Shown here piece after piece: positions 43,757 through 55,239 of a stretch of DNA of 64,000 nucleotides. Both the position numbers and the translations under genes were made by a program. The notes beneath the pieces were generated by a model, which searched no databases, had not been told where the DNA came from, and saw nothing but the letters and a program-made list of their open reading frames with translations. Position 1 is the stretch's first letter, and every line of letters starts with the position of its first letter. The DNA is from Rugalucina vietnamica (Eukaryota; Mollusca; Bivalvia; Lucinida; Lucinidae), in assembly GCA_964017185.1 (NCBI GenBank), contig OZ024870.1, forward strand, positions 65,388,812-65,452,811, read 5' to 3'.

Positions 43757-43860
43757 GGAGTCGACTCTGGCTCAGTGGTTAGCGCATTGGATTTTCAACC
43801 CCAGCCATTCGGGTTCGAATCCCAGCAGGGACGTGGGATTTTTCAAACTATGCATCATTT
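43757..43860 (+). mobile_element. tRNA-derived SINE head
   Basis: A box TGGCTCAGTGGTTAGCGC, B box GGGTTCGAATCCC, followed by AGCAGGGACGTGGGATTTTT. Stem pairing is incomplete, so not called as a tRNA gene. Confidence 0.68.
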
Positions 43861-43899
43861 CTTACGATATAATGACTGCGGGGGTGCATTAGATAAAAT

Positions 43900-44112
43900 A
43901 CTGTAGATCCGGAAATATTCGCGAGAACTTAATTTTCGCTAATATTCGCGAATTGGTTGCCTCGCGAATTCAAAGTTCTCGCTAATAAAGAGTCACTATA
44001 AACTTAATAGAATACATGGACACTCACTCGCGAATTCAAGAACTCGCTAATAATTCGGAAATAGAAAATTCGCGAAATAAAAGTCACGCGAAAATTTCCG
44101 AATTTACAGTAC
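43900..44112. mobile_element. M9 MITE (CGCGAA type)
   Basis: Ends ACTGTAGATCCGGAAATATT and AATTTCCGAATTTACAGTA. The interior is rich in TTCGCGAATT / AATTCGCGAG words. TA-like flanks (ATAC / GTACT). Confidence 0.8.
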
Positions 44113-44324
44113 TAGATAAACTACTAACAATCACGTGGTATTGTTTACATACAAATCGATAAATGATCGGTGATGCACAATGCAATTGAATCAGTTGAGG
44201 TTAGATATTCTAGTTTTCTAGATAAATAGATGGGTGCAGTCCATGCAGAAATTTAACATTTATTGAAAGAAAGTAACATAAGAAATCCCAGTTATTTTGT
44301 TTTCGCAAACACTTCAATGTTATT

Positions 44325-45827
44325 AGCTCACCTGAGCCGTTAGGCTCACAAGGTGAGCTTATAGGATGGCCATGATCCGGCGTCCGTCCATCCGTGGTCC
44401 GTTCACAATTTCAAAGATCTTCTCCTCTGAAACCACTTGGCCAATCAAAGCCAAATTTTATATGAAGCATCTATAGGAAGGGGGAACCAATGTGTATATA
44501 AGAAATCCAGGTCACATGACCAAGATGGCCGCCATGCCCATATATGGTAAAAACCCTTCAAAAGTCTTCTCCAGAACCGGTGGACCGATTTCAACGAAAC
44601 TTGGCATGAAGCATCGATGGCTCAAGCACTTCAATGTATATATAAATCATGGCCCTGTGATGACCTTGACCTATTTTACGGCAAGGTCAACATAGGTCGC
44701 CAATGCATTTGAATGGGGAAAACATTTAAAATGTCATTTTTAGTGAAAGTCTCGCAGGAAATGGGCAGTAGGACTGAATATTAATGGTTCTGAAAAAATT
44801 TGCACCCCAGGGGCTCATATGCCCCCACCCCGGGGCAATATACATGTATATTACCATAATATTCAAACTTCATCTCCTCCAAAACCGCGTGGCCAATTAA
44901 AGCCAAATTTTATGTGAGGCATCAATAGGAAGGGGTAATCAATGTGTATATAAATAATCAAGGTCACATGACCAAGATGGCCGCCATGCCCATATATGGT
45001 AAAAACCCTTTAGACATCTCCAGAACCGGTGGACCGATTTCAACGAAACTTGGCATGAAGCACCGATGGCTCAAGCACTTCAATGTATATATAAATCATG
45101 ACCCTGTGATGACCTTGACCTTTTTATGGCAAGGTCAACATAGGTCGCCTATGCATTTTAATGGGGAAAACTTTTAAAAAGTAATTTGAGGTGAAAATCT
45201 TGCAGGAATGGGTAGTTTGACTGAATATTAATGATTCTAAAAAAAATGGACTCAAGGGGCTCATATGCCCACACCCAGGGGCAATATACATGTATATTAC
45301 CAAAATATTCAAACATCTTCTTCTCTGAAACCAATTAGCCAATCAAAGCCAAATTTTATGTGAAGCAATTATAGAATGGGGGAACCAATGTGTATATAAA
45401 TGATCCAGGTCACATGATCAAGATGGCCGCCATGCCCATATATGGTAAAAACCCTTTCAAAATCTTCTTCTCTGGAACCGGTGGACCGATTTCAACAAAA
45501 CTTGGCATGAAACATCAATGGCTTAAGTACTACAATGTGTATATAAATCATGACCCTGTGATGACCTTGACCTATTTTACGACAAGGTCAACATAGGTTG
45601 CCTATGCCTTTGAATGGGGATAACTGTTATTTGTCGGTTGAAGGGAAAGACTTGCAGGAAATTGGCAAATGGACAGGATATTGATTATTACGAAGAAAAA
45701 TAATGGACACCAGGGAATCATCTGCCCCTTTACTGGGGCTTTTTTCCATAATATGCAAACATGTTTATTGGTATATACGTACAACAGATTTCAGGTGAGC
45801 GTTTACAGGACCATTGGTCCTCTGGTT
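44325..45827 (+). mobile_element. P-C element with three ~447-bp tandem units
   Basis: Opens AGCTCACCTGAGCCGTTAGG and closes CAGGTGAGCG...CATTGGTCCTCTGG. Units marked by AAAGCCAAATTTTAT begin near 44450, 44895 and 45343, each with GGTCACATGACCAAGATGG and GATGACCTTGACCT. The small frames in it are repeated by-products. Confidence 0.85.
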
Positions 45828-46099
45828 GTGTTGGAAGCACTACATGTTCATTGGGCGGAAGTGCTTGCGAAAACGAAATGACCTGGATTTCTTATAATAA
45901 ATTCATTCAATAAATGTTCAATTTCTGCATGGACTGCACCTATCTATCAGTCAATAGAGTAAATGATATAGGAGAAAACTCGAATTTTTCATCTCAACTT
46001 TGTTCTGTATTGCAGTGTGTCACCGATCATTTATCCGTTTGTACATGTAAACAATATCACATGTTTATCAGCTGTGATATAGCTCCAGAATGGCGTAAA

Positions 46100-46520
46100 A
46101 CGACAATTACAGGCGGCACCTAAAGCCCCCCTATGCATATCCCAAAGCCTTTTTGGAACAGCAGTCCCATTTCTGAGCCATTACAGAGAGCGATCTTACT
46201 GTATTTCTCACGCAGCTCTAGTCGCCCACTTAAGCGGCTCCGAGAGTCCTTTGAGATATGCAGTCGTCTGGAGCTGGTTTTTGTTTACTTCCAAATCGGC
46301 GGCTCCACGAGCTGGGAGCCTCTACGAGGGCTCCAGAAGCCTTTTTTGAACCGGCAGCCCCAGAAGCCGCTTTTGGGAGCCGGGAAGCCATTTTGGAGCC
46401 GTTTTTCACCACTATATAAGGCGAGTTACTGCTGTACCAGCATCATTTGACTTTTGACTCTCCCAGAGTCAACCGGGTTGACTCCGGGTTGACTCAACCC
46501 AACCCTGAAGAGTCTTCATA
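46100..46520. repeat. GGAGCC-rich segment and GTTGACTC repeats
   Basis: 46190-46410 is rich in GGAGCC/GGCTCC/GAAGCC words. 46450-46500 has CAACCGGGTTGACTCCGGGTT-type inverted words. No gene recognised despite a 105-codon frame. Confidence 0.55.
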
Positions 46521-46902
46521 TAGACGAAACCATGGTCAGATTATCGTCAGTGTGTCTGCCAAGAGCAAGGCTACGGAGCCATAAAGGACAACGGCCCTGT
46601 CTAGACTACTCAGTCATTTTATTTTCTTCTATGCATCATTTCTTATTTAAGAATTTTCATATTCTTAAGAATAGTGAAGCACATTATAACGAGGTTGAAG
46701 TGTACTGTTATTTTTAGCTTGCTTGTGCCATTGTTTTCATAAAATGATCATATAGAATATGCATGAAATGTGGAATGATAATAAAGAAGACACTTCAATA
46801 TGAAAGTTTTTAACTATCTTTATTCAGATTTTCATTTCAAACTAAAACTTAACAAAGTACATTGCATAAAACAAGAAAAGCAAACATACAATCATTTGCA
46901 TT

Positions 46903-47117
46903 TGAGCTGTGTCATACCTGGCTTTGTGCATATGTGAAACAAAGACACAGATCAGCTGCACAGTAACTGTACAGCTATACAGAGCCTTTGTTTTCGCTTG
47001 ATTGTAAGTACAACCCCTCTTCTACTTTAATCTGAAGTCCCTAACCATCTTTATGACTGCACAGGCCGGATTATGTTGGGCCTGTTCAAAGACCTAAAGA
47101 CCAGTTTTCTCGCTCAT
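46903..47117 (-). mobile_element. M1, strongly diverged
   Basis: Retains AGATCAGCTGCACAGTAACT, GCCTTTGTTTTCGC and a TTTTCTCGCTCA end. Confidence 0.7.
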
Positions 47118-47161
47118 TTAGTAGTTGCAGACACATTAGTAACAGGCCATAGACAAGATTT

Positions 47162-47391
47162 GGCCCTGAGATTATAAAACTTTTTCATGCTGAACTCAGC
47201 TGAGCATAGCTCGTAAATGCTAAAATAGCCCAAATTAATTGACATCCTAGGTGCAGATCACCAAAGCCAGTAATTTATCCTGCTGATAAATGTTAAAATG
47301 ACAACAATTGTTGGCATTTTAACATTTATCAGCAGGATAAATTTTAGTCTCAGCTGAGTCGATCATGAAAAAAATTTTAAACCTCAGACCC
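47162..47391 (+). mobile_element. M2 MITE
   Basis: Ends GGCCCTGAGATTATAAAACT and TTTTAAACCTCAGACCC; palindrome intact apart from GACAACAATTG. Confidence 0.85.
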
Positions 47392-47654
47392 TCGACAAAG
47401 ACACATCTGAGGAGTAGTGTGTCATAAAGTTTTGCATGATCTGTATTTCATATTAAATATTCTACACCTGAAATAGTCATGATTTTTTTTTTTTTCACCA
47501 GTATTTGGTTGGTCTTTATAGCTTTGATGAAGAAAAATTATTGCTAGTGTCAACTTGTATTTTGCAAAACTTACAGGATTTGCTCTTATCTTTTCGAGAC
47601 AATAATTAATTGCAACACGTTTTGATTTTTGCAACACCTTTTTAGTTTTCACTG

Positions 47655-47880
47655 CATATCTAGATGCTAAGCATCAAAGGGTGTTCCAAGTGGTTAAGAG
47701 CACGGATTTCATGACTGCCTTTAACCATTCGATCATCTCACCGCTGTGTCTGGTGTGGGTTTGAGCCCCTTGCAAGTTCTGCTTGCAGGTTTAGGCCCCA
47801 CCTACAGACTGACTGTTTCATACGAGTTGAAATAATCTTGAAAGGGATGTTAAATTGAATAAAAATATAAAAATATTTAA
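47655..47880 (+). mobile_element. tRNA-derived SINE, diverged
   Basis: The head is decayed (GTTCCAAGTGGTTAAGAGC); the body CAAGTTCTGCTTGCAGGT and GCCCCACCTACAGACTG matches the SINE at 16462; A-rich tail. Confidence 0.65.
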
Positions 47881-48105
47881 GTCAAGACTTAGATAAATGA
47901 TAGCTTTTGCATGGCCAGAGTAGCTCACCTGACTTATCCTTTGCCACTAAAATTATTAAAATCTAATTCCTTAAGAAAATAAGAGCTGTCGCAGGACAGC
48001 GTGCTCGACTGCTTCTGACCTTTGTCAAACATAAGGCCAAACCCGACCAGTAACCCAAAGCATTATGCTCATACATCTTTTTGCCTTGATGCAATAAGGC
48101 AAAAT

Positions 48106-49510
48106 CACTAAACCATGAAAGTTAACTATAACTACCTAAGATTTAAAGGTCTCACGCATATTGTGAAAGAAGTGTGTTCATATACCAACTGAGTGCCAAG
48201 ACACAAGGCAAAATCACTGAACCGTGAAATAAGATCACACTGACCTATAAGTATTGCAGGGTCAAAGGTCTAGTGATACTTATTCATAACGTGAAAGAAA
48301 AATGATCATATACCCATTCAGTGTTGAGATATAAAGCAAAATCACTGAACCATGAAATTAGGTCATAGTGACCTATAAGTATGTTTGGGTTAAAGGTGTG
48401 GTCATACTCATTCGTAATCAGAAAGAAGTATGAAAAAATACCAACTGAGTGTCGAGATATAAGGCAAAATCACTGAACCATGAAATAGGGTCACAGTGAC
48501 CGAGGAATACTTTACGTTCAAAGGTCTTGTCATACTCATACATATCGTGAAAGAAGTATGTTCATATACCAATTGAGTGCAGAGATATAAAGGAAAATCA
48601 CTGAACCGTGAAATTAGGTCATATTGACCTAGGACTACTTTAGGGTCAAAGGTCTTGTCATACGCAAACATAGTGTGAAAGAAGTTTGTTCATAAACCAC
48701 TTGAGTGTCGAGATATAAGGCAAAGTCACTGAACCGTGAAATTAGGTCACAGTGACCTATAAGTATATTGGGGTCAAAGGTCTGGTCATACTCACTCATA
48801 ATCTGAAAAAAGTATGAAAATATACTAATTGAGTGTCAAGATATAAGGCAAAATCACTGAACCGTGAAATTAGGTCACAGTGACCTAGGACTACTTCAGG
48901 GTCAAAGGTCTTGTCATACGCAAACATACTTTGAAAGAAGTTTGTTCATAAACCATTTGAGTACCGAGATATAAGGCAAAAATTACTGAACCGTGAAATT
49001 AGGTCACAGTGACCTGTAAGTATATTGGGGTCAAAGGTCTGGTCATACTCACTCATAATCTGAAAAAAGTATGAAAATATACTAATCGAGTGTCAAGATA
49101 TAAGGCAAAATCACTGAAATTAGGTCACAGTGACTACTTCAGGGTCAAAGGTCTTGTCATACGCAAACATACTTTGAAAGAAGTTTGTTCATAAACCATT
49201 TGAGTACCGAGATATAAGGCAAAATCACTGAACCCTGAAATTAGGTCACAGTGACCTATAAGTATATTGGGGTCAAAGGTCTGGTCATACTCACTCATAA
49301 TCTGAAAAAAAGTATGAAAATATACTAATTGAGTGTCAAGATATAAGGCAAAATCACTGAACCGTGAAATTAGGTCACAGTGACCTATAAGTTTATTGGG
49401 GTCAAAGGCCTGGTCGTACTAACTCATAATCTGAAAGAAGTAAGAAAATATACTTATTGAGTGTCGAGATATAATGCAAAATCACTGAACCATGGAAAGT
49501 ATGTCAACCG
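48106..49510 (+). repeat. ~127-bp tandem array, 12 units
   Basis: AAGGCAAAATCACTGAACC marks fall near 48106, 48205, 48331, 48461, 48591, 48717, 48845, 48973, 49102, 49216, 49345 and 49473. From 48640 on, two unit types alternate (TCTTGTCATACGCAAACAT and TCTGGTCATACTCACTCATA), a ~256-bp higher-order period. Confidence 0.92.
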
Positions 49511-49619
49511 ACCCTTACCGTCATGACACACAAGTCAGTGTCACAAAGTCAAAAGATGAATGACCAACCATCCTCCTAAGTTGTTTCTATTAAGAAATAA
49601 AAAGAAAAAAAAATCGGGG

Positions 49620-50290
49620 AGTTCTAGATTTTGACCTCTAGCCCCGACCCCTGACTCCGACCCAGAGGTCCGATGTCATGGAACCTAAAGTGTATGAAGT
49701 ATGAATGCTTTCTGATAAGTTGTTGTCAAGATATGCCACTTGTAAAAGTTACACAGCAGTACATCTATTTTTTTTGTGTTCTAGTTTTTAACCTCCAGCC
49801 CCACCCCACAGGCATGGACCCAGGGGCCCGATGCCATGGAATGAAACTCAACCCTACAGGGTACCTATGGTCCGAGTATGAAAGCCCTCTGATAAAAAGT
49901 TTTCAAGATATAGACTTCTAGAATACTATATCACAGAAAAGCCATTATTATTAATGGTGTTCTAGATTTTAATCTCTAGCCCCACCCCCTGGCATGGACC
50001 CAGGGATCTGATGCCATGGAATGAAAGCCGACCCAACAGGGTGTCAATGGCCCAAGTATGAATGCTTTCTGATGAGTGGTTGTCAAGATATGGACTTATA
50101 GAAAACTTTAACATAAGACTTGCCATTTTTGAAGGTGTTCTAGATTTTAACCTCCAGCCCCACCCCCTGACCTGGACCCAGGGGCCCGATGCCATGGAAT
50201 GAAAGCTAACCCTACAGGGTATCTATGGTCCAAGTATGAATGCTTTCTGATGAGTGGTTGTCAAGATATGGACTTCTAGAAAACTTTAAC
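49620..50290 (+). repeat. ~175-bp tandem array, 4 units
   Basis: TTCTAGATTTTAACC-type starts near 49620, 49780, 49962 and 50138, each with CCATGGAATGAAA and TTGTCAAGATAT. Confidence 0.88.
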
Positions 50291-50621
50291 GCAAGTGTGA
50301 CGCGCACGCGCACGGGAACTCGCACGGGAACGGGAACGGGAACGTGGATGACCGGGGTGACTGCAATAGCTCTATGCACTTCGTGCAGTCGAGCTAATGA
50401 ATTGGACTTAGTTTACAGTAGCTTTAAAAAAATCTGTGTCACATGCAAGTCTGATTCTAACACCACTTCAAAATGCTATAGCACATCTTATTTATTACAA
50501 AGCAATAAACTCAAGTTTGAACAGACATTTTGCAGACTATACAATATACAATCTATTACATAAATAAAACATACATGTATTTTCAGACTGAGCAGAGAAA
50601 TCATTGTGAAAACATTACAAA

Positions 50622-50857
50622 TGAGCCGCCTCGTGGGAAAACCAACAATGTGGTTTCCGAACAGGTCTGACACAAACCGGCCTGTACAGCTACAGAAGCA
50701 GGCTAGAAGCTTGAAATTTCGGATTTAAGTAGAAGAGGAATTGTACTTACCGAGTAGCCAAAACAAAGGCGCTGATCAGCTTTGCAGTTACTGTGAAGCT
50801 GATCTGCGCCTTTGTTTTCGCCTATGCAGATGGTTGGTTTTCCCATGGGACGGCTCA
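50622..50857 (+). mobile_element. M1 MITE
   Basis: Full length, AA/AA flanks. Confidence 0.92.
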
Positions 50858-51118
50858 AATTATGGAATGCAAATGTTACAGAACTATAACCTACAAGAAG
50901 GCTATAACAATAATAAATAAAATACAATTACATGTACATTTTTGGACTGTGCAACTTCTGTGCGATTTTACTTAGAGGCACATGTTTTGCTCGTATGCTG
51001 AGAACAGCATGAAAAAAATGTTTAACTTCTTAACATGATCAACTATCTCAAAAGTCAGAAGCCAAGACGGTACATCAGAATAATGTTCATGTGCATGTAA
51101 AGAATAAAGCCTTATATC

Positions 51119-51350
51119 CTGTTTTAAGATTTTAATAATATAAAACTGGATGTGTATACCTATTTTATACAGGGTTTACCTATTTTTCTTATTTTTGCAA
51201 CTAAACATAGATTGTGAGTACTCGTTTTAACCTGAACCCACACTCTATGTTGTTGTTTTTTTTAAATAATAAAACTTTTTGACAAAAATTTTATTTCTAA
51301 GCCCCTAAAATAGCTATTGAATGTATAAGCATCTTTTTGTAATAAGCTCT
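51119..51350 (-). mobile_element. M4, diverged
   Basis: Keeps GTATACC, TTTTTCTTATTTTTGC, AACATAGATTGTGAGTACTC and an incomplete hairpin. Confidence 0.65.
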
Positions 51351-51427
51351 GATGAGGCTTAGATCCATGACCTCTCTGCTGATTAATCAGGAATCGTAAA
51401 GTGAAACAGATACAAAGCAATGACAGT

Positions 51428-51744
51428 TGAGCCTGTGCGTGAGAAAACCAACAATTTGGGTTCTGACCAGGTCTGACACAAACCGGGCTGTACAGTCACA
51501 GAAGATGGTTAGAGGCTGGAAATTTTGGATTTAGAAAGTAGATGAACTGTACTATCCGTGTAGCGAAAACAAAGGTGCTGATCAGCTTCGAGGTTACCGC
51601 GAAGCTGATCTGCGCCTTTGTTTTCGTCTATGCAGATTGTTGGTTTTCCCATGCAGAGGCTCAGTTTTGTTGGTTTTCCCATGCAGAGGCTCAGTTTTCT
51701 GTTTTCGCCTATGCAGATTGTTGGTTTTCCCATGCAGAGGCTCA
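51428..51744 (+). mobile_element. M1 MITE with triplicated 3' end
   Basis: A complete copy ends at 51663. The terminal part (TTGGTTTTCCCATGCAGAGG plus CTCAGTT) is then repeated at 51670-51693 and, with more of the body, at 51707-51744. Confidence 0.92.
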
Positions 51745-51750
51745 GTTAAC

Positions 51751-51985
51751 TGAGCCAACTAATAAGAAAACCAATGATCTGCACATGCAAAAACGAAGAT
51801 GCAGATCAGCTGTGCACTAACGGCAGAGCTGATTAGCATCTTTGTTTCCACTACATATATAGTGTAATTCATCTTCTTCTTAAACCCGAAATTTCAAGCT
51901 TCTAGTCTGTTCTGTGACTGTACAAGCCGATTTGTGTGGGACCTGGTTGAAAACCCAAAATGTTGGTTTTTGGATGTGATGGACC
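51751..51985 (-). mobile_element. M1 MITE, tail-to-tail neighbour
   Basis: Separated from the previous copy's last GGCTCA by only GTTAAC. The far end is degraded (TTTTTGGATGTGATGGACC). Confidence 0.85.
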
Positions 51986-52056
51986 AATTAATTTTTTGCA
52001 CTTAGCACAAACATAACAGAGAGTTTGCAAAAACAAACAGAAACAAAAATATTACA

Positions 52057-52290
52057 TGAGCCTGTGCATGAGAAAACCAACAATTTGGGTTCCAACCAGG
52101 TCTGACACAAACCAGTCTGTACAGTCACAGAAGCAGGCTAGAAGCCTGAAATTTCAGTTTTAAGAAGAAGAGGGATTGTACTATCCGTGTAGCAAAAACA
52201 GGCGATGATCAGCCTCCCGGTTACCGCGAAGCTGATCTGAGCCTTTGTTTTCGCCCAAGAATTTTGTTGGTTTTCTTATGCAGTGGCTCA
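52057..52290 (+). mobile_element. M1 MITE
   Basis: Full length; stem slightly damaged (CAGGCGATGATCAGCCTCCC). Confidence 0.88.
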
Positions 52291-52549
52291 AATATTACAT
52301 TATTATTCAATAAAAAAAATGAAAACTTCTCTCGCAACACTTTACAAAGGTCCATTGTCCCACTTCAAACCCAAAGTTCTTTGACCAACATTCGCACAGA
52401 TATTCAATATACATGTACATGTACTTCATATTTCTATCAGCTACCACTCGGTTGATCCATTCCTCCTCCCCCACTTGGGCCTGCAGCATAAAAAGAAAAC
52501 AAAACACATTAACTGTGACAATATAATAGCACGAACACCATCAGGGTAA

Positions 52550-52801
52550 CAAGTCCTTGTAATATTTACCCCACTTAAACCCAACTTTTATTAAGTAAAA
52601 CTAGAACGTACAGGGGCATACATTTTGTATTTTTGCTCTAAAACATTGATTGTGGGTACTCATTTGAACTGCCTTGCTGAGGGGGTTCTGATGTGTACCC
52701 ACAATCAATATTTTGAGCAAAACAAAAAAATCATATTAAGTTTTTTAATTTTTACAACCTCGCAAAACCTTTTATTTTACATGGACATGTTTCAATAATG
52801 C
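52550..52801 (-). mobile_element. M4 MITE, diverged
   Basis: Order AAACTAGAACGTACAGGGGC, GATTGTGGGTACTCATTTGA, GCTGAGGGGGTTC apex region, GTGTACCCACAATCAATATT, ATGGACATGTTTCAATAATG. Confidence 0.75.
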
Positions 52802-52832
52802 AATCATGTGAACAGCATAACAGAAAACAGTA

Positions 52833-53064
52833 TTAGCCGCCCCATGGGAAAACCAACAATCTGCATAGGCAAAAACAAAGGCGCAGATCAGCTTTGCGGT
52901 AACTGCGAAGCTGATCAGCGCCTTTGTTTTTGCTACTTGAATAGTACAATTCCTCCTCTACTTAACTCCAAAATTTCAAGCTTCTAGCCTGCTTCTGTAG
53001 CTTTACAGGTTTGCGTCAGACCTGTATGAAAACCACATTGTTGGTTTTTCCACGAGGTGGCTCG
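52833..53064 (-). mobile_element. M1 MITE
   Basis: Lacks the first bases of the left TIR (TTAGCCGCCCCATGGGA). Confidence 0.88.
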
Positions 53065-53067
53065 TAT

Positions 53068-53214
53068 GTCTGGTCCAGGTCAGAGGCAAACCAGGCTGCA
53101 CAGCCACAAAAGATGTACAGACTAAGGACAGAAACTTTTTGCTTCAGAAAAAGAGGAACTGCTGCTGCAACTGCATAAAGTGACAACAGTCACTGATCAG
53201 CTGTGCAGCTTATC
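53068..53214 (+). mobile_element. M1 fragment
   Basis: Ends at the stem (ACTGATCAGCTGTGCAGCTT), where the next copy begins. Confidence 0.68.
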
Positions 53215-53451
53215 TGAGCCGCATCGTGAGAAAACCGGATTTTTGCCTAGGCGAAAACAAAGGCGCAGATCAGCTTCGCGGTAACCGCGAAGCTGATCAG
53301 CGCCTTTGTTTTCGCTACTCGGATAGTACAATTCCTCTTCTACTTAAATCCGAAATTTCAAGCTTCTAGCTCTTTTCTGTGCTTGTACAGGCCGGTTCGT
53401 GTCAGACCTGTTCGGAAACCCCGAAGACCGCTTTTCTTGCCTCGCGGCTCA
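53215..53451 (-). mobile_element. M1 MITE, near-consensus
   Basis: Flanks TC/TC. The stem is essentially perfect. Confidence 0.94.
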
Positions 53452-53502
53452 TCTGTAGCATAGTTTTCAGATTCACATACACAATGAGTTTTCTTATGTT
53501 AG

Positions 53503-53734
53503 GCATGTCACGAGAAAATTGGATTTTAGCCTTTGCAAAATCAAAGATGCAGATCAGCTGTGCAGTAACTGCACAGCTGATCAGTGCCTTTGTTTTTGCC
53601 ACACACATAGTACGATTTCTCTTCTTCTTTGACCCAAAATCTTAAACTATCAGCCATCTTCCATGGCTGTAAGGGCCTGTTTGTGTCAGACCTGGTCAGA
53701 AACCCTGAAGACTGTTTTTCTTGCATCACAGCTC
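53503..53734 (-). mobile_element. M1 MITE, diverged
   Basis: GTCACGAGAAAATTGGATTT start; apex GTGCAGTAACTGCAC. Confidence 0.83.
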
Positions 53735-53904
53735 ATATTGTAAATGATACCAGTAACAAAGGGCTTTCCAACCTGGTCATTTGGATAGGAACATTTTTTT
53801 TATTTTGAGTTTAATGGCATCGGATGTATTTTCCTGCTTTTATTAAACTGGAGGATGACATTTTTGTAGGTATATCTTGAGACACAAAATCAGCCACAAT
53901 TAAT

Positions 53905-54199
53905 AATGCACTAGTCATTTGTAACCACGGCCCCCCCACCCCCCAGGGGAGTGCCGGGGATAGCCGTGGAAATGAGCGGTGCTTTGACCAAAGTTTTGCT
54001 ATGGCAGTGCGGGGGAAATACCCGGGGTTTGCTTTATATAGACAAAAAGGGCAGTGAAATGAAAAATAGCAGGCTGCGGGGGAAAACAGCAGTGGTTTTA
54101 CCAACGAGCAGTCCCCGCAGGGTCGGGCTTTTAGCGGAGATTTGCTGGACCAAAAGTCAAAGTCCCCGCTATTCCTGGTTACAAATGACTAGTGCATAA
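53905..54199. mobile_element. M6 element
   Basis: Ends TAATGCACTAGTCATTTGTA and TACAAATGACTAGTGCATAA; GGGGATAGCCGTGGAAATGA and GGGGGAAATACCCGGGG inside. Confidence 0.85.
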
Positions 54200-54274
54200 T
54201 AATGTAGCATCATATTATTTTTTTCAAAACTGTGTTTTATAATGCCATCAATATCTGGTGATCTGTAAAAAAAT

Positions 54275-54400
54275 ATTTGTGTGGATAATATGTATACCCT
54301 CTCAAACCCCACTTTAAATATAGTAAAACTGGAGTGTACAGGGGAATACATATTTTATTTTTGCTCTAAAACATAGATTGTGGGTATGCATTAGATCCGC
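54275..54400 (-). mobile_element. M4 half-copy
   Basis: Stops at the hairpin arm (ATTAGATCCGCCTC). On the - strand it supplies an AATAAA about 170 bases after the PPP1R11 stop. Confidence 0.65.
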
Positions 54401-54525
54401 CTCAAGTAAACTTTACCATCCATCAAGGCTTTGAGTGAAAATACAAAATATATTAAAATATTTCAACTGAATACTTTCTCTTAACAGTAGAAAAAAATTC
54501 GCTGTTAATAGCAAAGGCATTTTTT

Positions 54526-54680
54526 TTAATTGATAGGTGCATCATACACAATACCTGGCTCATTTCCTCCGTCAGCTCTGTAACAATGCCCCTTGTGTCC
54601 TCGACAATGCCCCGTATTGTCTCCTTCATCCTCTGATGACGATTCTCCAAACATCCTCGGCTTCTCGTATATACAACAGC
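54526..54680 (-). CDS. PPP1R11: PPP1R11 last exon
   Basis: On the - strand, after acceptor TCTCAG, the frame reads CCCIYEKPRMFGESSSEDEG, then DNTGHCRGHKGHCYRADGG and NEPGIVYDAPIN-stop. The CCCIYEKP..FGESS(S/T)E block and the Cys/His tail with acidic Ser-rich stretch are diagnostic of protein phosphatase 1 regulatory subunit 11 (inhibitor-3), a small disordered inhibitor of PP1. The first base of the first Cys codon comes from the exon ending at 58195. Its C-terminus is shorter than in vertebrates, which have a Pro-rich tail. Confidence 0.9.
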
Positions 54681-54777
54681 CTGAGACAACAAAGAATAAC
54701 ATTATGACTTAATAACTTATACAACAAATTATGCATTTCTAAATTGTTTCAGTATACTAGGTGTTTGTTGTGATATC

Positions 54778-54862
54778 TTTGTGTCCTCGGCAAGGTCCTG
54801 TATTGTCTCCTCTGAGGATGACTTCAAAACATCCTTGGTTTTGCGTATAAACAACAGCCTGA
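54778..54862 (-). pseudogene. PPP1R11: Decayed copy 1 of the PPP1R11 last exon
   Basis: Lies about 180 bp upstream of the true last exon in the - orientation. It has an intact acceptor (TTTTCTCAG|GCTGTTG) and starts CCLYAKPRMF before an in-frame TGA. The later part (ATACAGGACCTTGCCGAGGA) clearly parallels the intact exon. If spliced in, it would give a truncated protein ending soon after the KPRMF motif. Confidence 0.8.
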
Positions 54863-54948
54863 GAAAACGAAGAAAAACAACATTATCAATTACACAACAA
54901 ACCATGCATTTCAAAATTGTTTCTGTTTTTTTGATTTGCTGTGATACC

Positions 54949-55036
54949 CTTGTGTTCTCAACATGCCCTGTTTTATCTAACTCGTCCTCTTACAATGACT
55001 CCCAAACATCCTCGACACTGCATATGAGATCCCGAG
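54949..55036 (-). pseudogene. PPP1R11: Decayed copy 2 of the PPP1R11 last exon
   Basis: Third member of the tandem set. The acceptor AG is lost (TGTCTCGGG), and the reading frame is broken by stops and indels, but the order of motifs (GTCGAGGATGTTTGGGAGTC ... GGGCATGTTGAGAACACAAG) follows the exon. Confidence 0.7.
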
Positions 55037-55098
55037 ACAGAAAACAATACCATACACAATTATAAATGGTGCATATCTTAAAGGTTTCAGAATACTAC

Positions 55099-55126
55099 CC
55101 TTGTGTCCTCATAAATCAAACAGCTG
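55099..55126 (-). pseudogene. PPP1R11: Minimal remnant (copy 3) of the PPP1R11 last exon
   Basis: A ~28-base piece that fuses the start of the exon (CAGCTGTTTGATTTATGA) to a later stretch (GGACACAAGGG), apparently after an internal deletion. Spacing from the previous copy (~150-155 bp) matches the tandem period with the deletion taken into account. Confidence 0.55.
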
Positions 55127-55239
55127 GAGGTGAAAAATAATAATCAAAGCAACCGTTATTTCTCATACAGAACTCCCTCCGTACAACTGGCTCCTTTGAT
55201 AACAGATTTCTATTCATATTGATGACAGAACAAAGTTCT

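Larger units (their letters stand above)
47981..50398 (+). mobile_element. P-D composite tandem element
   Basis: Starts AAGAGCTGTCGCAGGACAGC and ends GCACTTCGTGCAGTCGAGCT. It contains the ~127-bp array (48106-49510), a ~175-bp array (49620-50290) and, near the end, (CGGGAA)n (50315-50345). Layout is pearl/HINE-like. No ORF of interest. Confidence 0.7.

Noticed and set aside
46133-46450. 105-codon frame rich in PLKRL/PFW..
   Set aside because: Translation of a GGAGCC/GAAGCC-rich repeat stretch; no start context, splice sites or homology recognised.
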